NCBI GenBank assembly: GCA_025200525.1
Contig: CM045758.1
Span: 60,266,649 to 60,330,648, forward strand
Direction of reading: 5' to 3'
DNA from: Camellia lanceoleosa
Lineage: Eukaryota; Streptophyta; Magnoliopsida; Ericales; Theaceae
Length of the DNA: 64,000 nucleotides
Made by a program: the position numbers and the translations under genes. The notes under the pieces are model-generated. The model searched no databases and was not told where the DNA came from. It saw nothing but the letters and a program-made list of their open reading frames with translations. Positions 59,059-64,000 of the stretch are shown one piece after another (positions within the stretch are counted from its first letter, which is position 1; every line of letters begins with the position of its first letter).

Positions 59059-60209
59059 TCCCAAAATAATCTTGACTATTCATGTCATTATCAGAAATAG
59101 AAAAAAAAATAAAAATTCAAGCACGTCAATAGTTAATACATCAGTGGGCTTTGCGGAGGTCCTCCTTTGTAGGAGTCCCAAACATTTTCCATTAAAGTTT
59201 TAATGTTTTGGGTGAATTAATATGCCAAATTTATGTCTGAACATTTCTAAATTCAGTTTGTCCCCAAGTACGAAGATTTCTCATTCATTATTTGTCAAAT
59301 TACATAGCTATTATATCATAGTTTCTAAATCAAGTTCTTTAGTGATGATAGACTAGTGATGGTTCCAATTTTGAACTTCAGGTTGATAGTCTTATTGTTT
59401 TAGTGACAATCAATATATCAGCCATTTGTAAGGAATTTTTTATAGGTGGGTTTATATAGATTAAATAATTATACATTGTATACTATTAAATGAAGTATGA
59501 GTAGTATCGGTTAGATTCATTAAATTATGATTCATACAGAAACATGACAAGGTCATTGATCCATCTCTAATATCACATATTTTTTGTCATGATAGGAGCA
59601 CTAAAGAAGTATGGGTTAAACTATATGTGTAGATATCAGTTTAGACTCACTTATAATTCTATTATTTATGATGGGCTAATATGAAATTGGGGCTTTATAA
59701 ATATGTGGTTGATGTCTACACTCCAACCCTAGCCTCCATATCATATTTTCCCATCAGTGTGTGAGAGAAACATGAGTAGGGTTTTAGAGCGCAAGATAAT
59801 AACCACCAAGAAGTCTACCGCTTGAATTACTTTTATTAATGGTGTCAGGTACATAGTTGTTATTGTTTTCTTCTATTGATTTGACTTGAAATCTTGGATT
59901 TAGATTTCTATTAAGAAATCTCACAAGTAGTATCAAAGTCTCTTGTTAGATCATTGAAGAATATAAAATTTTACTTTCCTTGATTCATCAAATAAGTTTT
60001 TTATTACGGTAAGATATTGATTTGTATATCTGTATTTTGTTTTCGCTTCCGCATTGTGATATTATCCGATCAATAAACAAAACAATTTATATTACTATGA
60101 TATTACGTGCTTGACATGAATCATGGCCCTAAAGTATATTGGCTTAAAAGCATAGTTTTGTTTTGTAGTTTCTATGTTATTGAAATATAACCTATATGCT
60201 GGTTGTGTG

Positions 60210-60565
60210 CAGGCTTGACCTTGAGATTTTTGGGACCTAAAGCCAATAATAAACTAATAAATATTACTAGATCATTTGGGGCCTTCATATTTTTTTATTC
60301 AACCAAAATTTTGTTTGAAGGTAAAGGATAAAAGATTTGTATCAAAAGAGTTAGGGTTAGGAATTAGATAGGGAGAGAGAGTGGACCCTTTTAATTTTGA
60401 ATGGACCTTTTAATTTTTCAATGAGTCAATTTATTTTAATAGTTTGGGCCTTCTTTAATTTTGTTTAGACTTAAAAATATACTTAATATATTACATTAAA
60501 CTATAATAGGAGGTGGTCCCTTTTTGGGTGTATTTTGAAAGGCCCTATGCCTAGGGCCGACCCTA
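60210..60565. mobile_element. hAT-type MITE with 8 bp TSD
   Basis: Exact 8 bp flanking duplication GTTGTGTG (60202-60209 and 60566-60573). The termini CAGGCTTGACC and GGCCGACCCTA are imperfect inverted repeats. No ORF. Such GGGCCGACCCTA-type ends are common in plant MITEs. Confidence 0.65.
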
Positions 60566-60822
60566 GTTGTGTGTCGCGGGTTTGACGCAGTATCTCGAGT
60601 TGTTTTTTTATTCAAAGTATTTGTTCATATTATTATGATGGTTTTAATAATAATATTGTTTTGTAGTTGTGGCTCAACAAATTAATTCATTCAGGAATTA
60701 ATTAAAGTTGTTTTTGGGACGTATAGTTTTTTCGCAATTCATACCTAAAACTTAAGATAATTAAAGGGATACGTGCAAAAGAAAGTGATGTTAAAACAAG
60801 AAAAGGCAAAAAGGGCTCACTT

Positions 60823-61195
60823 CACTACAAGAAAAGAGGGTAAATAACATGAATTTTTTTTTGCAACAGCAATGACCCGTCACAAAAAATGATTTTTTGC
60901 AATGGCATTTTTTACTGTTGCTAATAAATACCTTTTGCAACGGCAGTGGCCCGTCGCAAATAAACATACAAGAAAAGGTGTGTTTAAAAACGAAAGTATT
61001 TGTGACGCCTTGCGTCTAGTCACAAAACCAACCTTTTTGGGACGGGAAAAATTTACTTTCGCAAATAGAGGACAAATTGTGATGGCAATTGTCAATTACA
61101 AAAAAAAAACTCTTATTAAAATGGCGTTATTTTATTTGTTAGATTTATCATTTGTGACGGTTGAAATATGCCGTTGCAAAAAGTAATAAAAAATT
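60823..61195. mobile_element. CACTA transposon terminus with sub-terminal repeats
   Basis: Starts CACTACAAGAAAAGAG, the conserved plant CACTA end. The next 370 bp contain many copies of a short motif in both orientations: TTTGCAACGGCAGTGGCCCG, CCCGTCGCAAAT, TTTGTGACG, GACGGGAAAA and GCCGTTGCAAAAAG, as expected of transposase-binding sub-terminal repeats. No opposite terminus (TTTTCTTGTAGTG) was found downstream in the window, and no transposase is visible. Confidence 0.8.
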
Positions 61196-61467
61196 TATAT
61201 ATCCCGCTCTTTAGCCCATTCGCGCTCATTTTCCCCAACATCCCTATTCAAGCTCGTTTTTCCCTAAAATCCCTAAAACCTTTAAAGCAAAAATCCCAAG
61301 TGAGCAACGACGGTGGAATTTTGCTACCTTTGAGGCGTATTGACTCCGACGACGGTGGAATTTTTCTCCGAACAGCGAGCAGCGACGACAGCGAGCGACG
61401 ACGGCTAGCAGCAGTCAGTCTCAATCGCACCTCTCTCACTCACTCAGCGAGTGACGACGCTTGTATG

Positions 61468-61498
<31 letters not shown>

Positions 61499-61601
61499 CT
61501 TTCCATTGCATCAATCGTCCTCTCCTTTTCCATTTTCCTTCCAATTCTTCACAAACAAGGTGTCATTATCGCCATTGTTCCTCCACGTTTGCCGAGAGAC
61601 A
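61196..61601 (+). other. 5' leader of the APC4-like copy
   Basis: Between the CACTA sub-terminal repeats and the APC4 ATG. It is less AT-rich than the surroundings and has a direct repeat CGACGGTGGAATTTT (near 61308 and 61344) and (CT)n at 61468-61494. Probably 5' UTR or promoter-proximal sequence of the copied gene. The forward open frame through it has no recognisable domain. Confidence 0.5.
61468..61494. repeat. (CT)n microsatellite
   Basis: About thirteen CT units upstream of the APC4-like start codon. Confidence 0.9.
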
Positions 61602-61921
61602 ATGGAAACAGATGAAGCTCAAAGGGTTCTTCCATTTCAGCTTCAGTTTGACAAACCACTCCCTTCTCAGGTATCTCATATCTCTCTCTCTCTCTATATA
61701 CATATATATATGCAAGTGTAAAGTATATGATTACAAGTATATTGTCTAATCTGACACCCAGTTGTTTATTTTTCAATTAATCCATTTGTGAATTGACAGA
61801 TTAAAATAGCAGAATGGAACCCAGAAAAGGAGTAAATCTCGCCATGGTTACTGAGGACTCTAAAATTCTTCTCCATCGTTTCAATTGGCAACGTTTATGG
61901 ACTGTATCCTTAGGTGAACCG

Positions 61922-61923
<2 letters not shown>

Positions 61924-61974
<51 letters not shown>
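61924..61974. repeat. (CT)n(AT)n(GT)n compound microsatellite
   Basis: Three dinucleotide tracts in a row directly after the APC4-like exon 2 donor. Confidence 0.9.
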
Positions 61975-62497
61975 TGTGCTTTTTAGACCAAGTAGAAATG
62001 TTTAATATTGGAGAGAAATCAAATGTCAACAACTTTATGTTTTGTATGGAATGTAAGTGGTGTGCAATCAAGGAGTGTTGAGTTGAGATCAATAGATTTA
62101 CACTTTGGGATGGTTGGTAGCTAGTTAGAATGTAGGGAACAAGGATAGCGTTCAAATGCCTGCTTTGGGAGTGGGATTGTCGTAGTGTTGTGTTTGAGGT
62201 GGTATTGTGTGCAAGATGTTTGATGAAATAACAATATGGGCATTTGGGATAGCAAACAAATGTTGGGTAGCTTGCTTGTGAAGACAAGCAGGGGAGAGAA
62301 TACTAGGTCAGAGCCGACACTCCAAAGATGGAAGGTATGGGGTGGGTTAGGTTGGGTTTAAACTATTTAAATAACTATTTCAAAAGTGTTTTTTTTTTTA
62401 ATTTTTTAATTTTTAATTTTTAAACTTCTTATGGACTTGAAAGAATTATTATATATTTTATGTAGGAAAATGCATAATATCCTTGTGTTGGCGTCCC

Positions 62498-63568
62498 AAA
62501 TCTGATGAAGACCAAGAAGCATCAAGTTTCCACTTAAGGTCAAGATTTCTCATTTGAAACCCAATAGCAGCTTCTTTCAATCTTCCCATTGTAAGGAATA
62601 ATACCATCTGCAATTTATTTCAACATGTTGTTGACATCTGATATGTGTTTCTGCTCCAATTGTGACAAAATCATTTTCAAACTTTCTCACTTTACCCTTT
62701 CAACCATCAAAAACTCTCATAGTAAATCTTTGTTAAAAAACATGGCAATTATATGTAAACTTTGTAGGGGAAAGCAAGTGCTTATGTTAACATCTAAGGA
62801 TCACCTTTGTGAAGGTAGTCAACTAAATGAGTCATAGACGAGGGCATGGAAGATCCATTTGCAATGCTATAGATATCCAGAATTTTCAACTCCACCATGG
62901 CTGTATTGGACCAATTTTTAAAGAGTTCACTTCTTTAATGAAAATTGAGATCAGTAGACAAATGATAGGGATCTTGTTTGGTGTGTGGGTTGCATGTGCA
63001 TTAGAGAGAGACATAGAGCTGAAAAGTTTGAGAAGTTTTGTTTGGGCTAGCGTTGCAAATGAAGGTTAATTGATAGCTGACACAGACAACATACCAGAAA
63101 GAAAGTTCGGCTTTGCCATATTTCAGCTTACAGAATGAAGCTGCAAATATTATATTCTGAGTGCTAATCGCATCCTCCTAAGTCCAAAATATTGACAGTA
63201 TGTTCTAAAGTCATTTTTTTTTCTTGTTTAGAGAAGTGATGCTAGTTTATAATATGTGAGCCTTTTAAATGTTGCTAAAGCACAACCTTTAAGATGCATA
63301 TTTGGGTAATACAGATGATATTGATACGTGTTTTTGTTGACTCTTGTACTTGTTTCCGTATGACTTTTGTCGTAGTGATGAAAGTTTTCCCTTTTGAACC
63401 TTAAGAATTTTAATGTATGTCTGATTATGAGTTTTGATTGATCTGATTGAGAAAATGTACATAAGTCAGTGCTTACTTCTCTAATAGTTTTACTGGGACT
63501 CTGAAATTCAAGGCAAGTTAACCTCTGTAGTATACATGTTTTTTTTAAATGTCTTTTATTCACTGCAG
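62498..63568. other. Sequence between the broken APC4 exon 3 and exon 4
   Basis: APC4 similarity stops abruptly after the CWRP codons at 62497 and resumes at 63569; the expected rest of exon 3 (about 20 residues) is absent. The interval has no recognised transposon ends. It includes an 80-codon open frame at 62827-63069 (containing LHHGCIGPIFKEFTSLMKIE) with a protein-like composition that I cannot place. It may be a second captured gene fragment or decayed intron. Confidence 0.4.
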
Positions 63569-63652
63569 AATGGAAAGCTATTGCAAAGCATATAGTCCCA
63601 TACTGTTGCTGTTGTGTGTCTTAACTGGGAGGAAGATGGAACAAAGAATGGA

Positions 63653-64000
63653 GTATGCATTTCCTTAAGTTTTGTCCATATGGCTTTTGTAGAGCATGTA
63701 ACCATTATGTATACATAAAGTAATAATGCATTTTTATTATCTACTTACAGTATAAACATTTTACAAAAAAAATTGAACTGATTTGTTCCTGTAAGATTTT
63801 GTAGGATTTGGCCTTAATTGATGGAAGTTCATGGAACCTTAAGATCAGAGAAAGGAACTTTAATGTAGAAATTTATTACATCAGCTTTTAGATAATTACA
63901 GTCAATTGAGCCTTCTAATTGTTTGTTGGAAAATTAAGATTGTTTAAACTGCTGCTTGTTGTGATGAGAATCATGAGATATCAACTACGCAAGGTGGCTT
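63653..64000 (+). other. Sequence following APC4-like exon 4
   Basis: Begins with a GTATGC donor-like site. No further APC4 exon was recognised before the window ends. Confidence 0.4.

Larger units (their letters stand above)
55897..60822. other. AT-rich spacer between the gypsy element and the CACTA terminus
   Basis: No gene recognised. A weak GTTTGGG-like fold-back remnant is at about 56150-56300. CACGTGT motifs recur at 57755-57830. A 77 bp tandem duplication (58905-59058) and a hAT-type element (60210-60565) are listed separately. A TAGTATCAAAGTC stretch near 59931-59943, after CTCACA, resembles a retrotransposon primer-binding site and may mark a decayed LTR end. Confidence 0.5.
61602..63652 (+). 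pseudogene. APC4: APC4 (anaphase-promoting complex subunit 4) gene fragment, broken
   Basis: APC4 is a scaffold subunit of the APC/C ubiquitin ligase with an N-terminal WD40-like part. Exon 1 (61602-61670) reads METDEAQRVLPFQLQFDKP, with donor GT at 61671. Exon 2 (61800-61913) starts [10 protein letters not shown], then meets [23 protein letters not shown] continues in another frame, so there is a net 2-base insertion near 61830-61838. Exon 3 starts at 62466 with KCIISLCWRP and loses similarity after 62497. A fourth exon at 63569-63652 (NGKLLQSI, TAG, SHTVAVVCLNWEEDG) has an in-frame stop. Introns are kept, so this is not a processed copy. Only the N-terminal part is in the window. Sequencing error could explain one lesion but hardly all three. 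Confidence 0.8.

Noticed and set aside
63228..63563. 111-codon minus-strand frame near the right end
   Set aside because: It lies opposite the presumed APC4-like intron; AT-rich composition and no family resemblance.

Overview
This is nuclear DNA of a flowering plant, most likely a eudicot: AT-rich, with GT-AG introns, plant Ty1/copia and Ty3/gypsy retrotransposons, many small fold-back transposons, and two recognisable plant gene families. No rRNA, tRNA, CRISPR array or bacterial-type operon was seen.

Left half (1-33733, + strand). The only gene that looks intact is an EMBRYONIC FLOWER 2 (EMF2)-type Polycomb gene, of the Su(z)12/VEFS family. Seventeen exons join in a single open frame of about 561 residues, ending in the VEFS box and a stop at 33731-33733. 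Its first exon or exons lie left of the window. The gene exceeds 33 kb because its introns are full of mobile DNA: an antisense, 5'-truncated Copia relic with a nested solo LTR (8.4 kb intron), a complete antisense Copia element with matching target duplication (7.1 kb intron), nested TIR elements (5.0 kb intron), a LINE relic and a tandem repeat (3.1 kb intron), and a MITE plus a hAT-type element (last intron).

Middle (33734-37453) is AT-rich spacer with MITEs and microsatellites. From 37454 to 55896 lies one 18.4 kb Ty3/gypsy element of the Tat type: 537 bp LTRs, ATATA target duplication, and gag-protease-RT-RNaseH followed by a second RNase H and integrase. The pol is dead, with several stops and frameshifts and both the RT and integrase catalytic Asp changed to Asn. 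Behind pol are a 62 bp tandem array and a spliced antisense accessory ORF. An intron of that ORF was invaded by two related long-LTR sequences (45210-52993): a non-autonomous gag-only element, and a further LTR carrying a 22 bp minisatellite.

Right end (55897-64000). AT-rich spacer with a hAT-type MITE leads to a CACTA transposon terminus at 60823. Directly behind it are the first exons of an APC4 (anaphase-promoting complex subunit 4) gene copy. It keeps its introns but is broken by a frameshift, an interrupted third exon and a nonsense codon. The arrangement suggests gene-fragment capture by a CACTA element, but the other terminus is not in the window.
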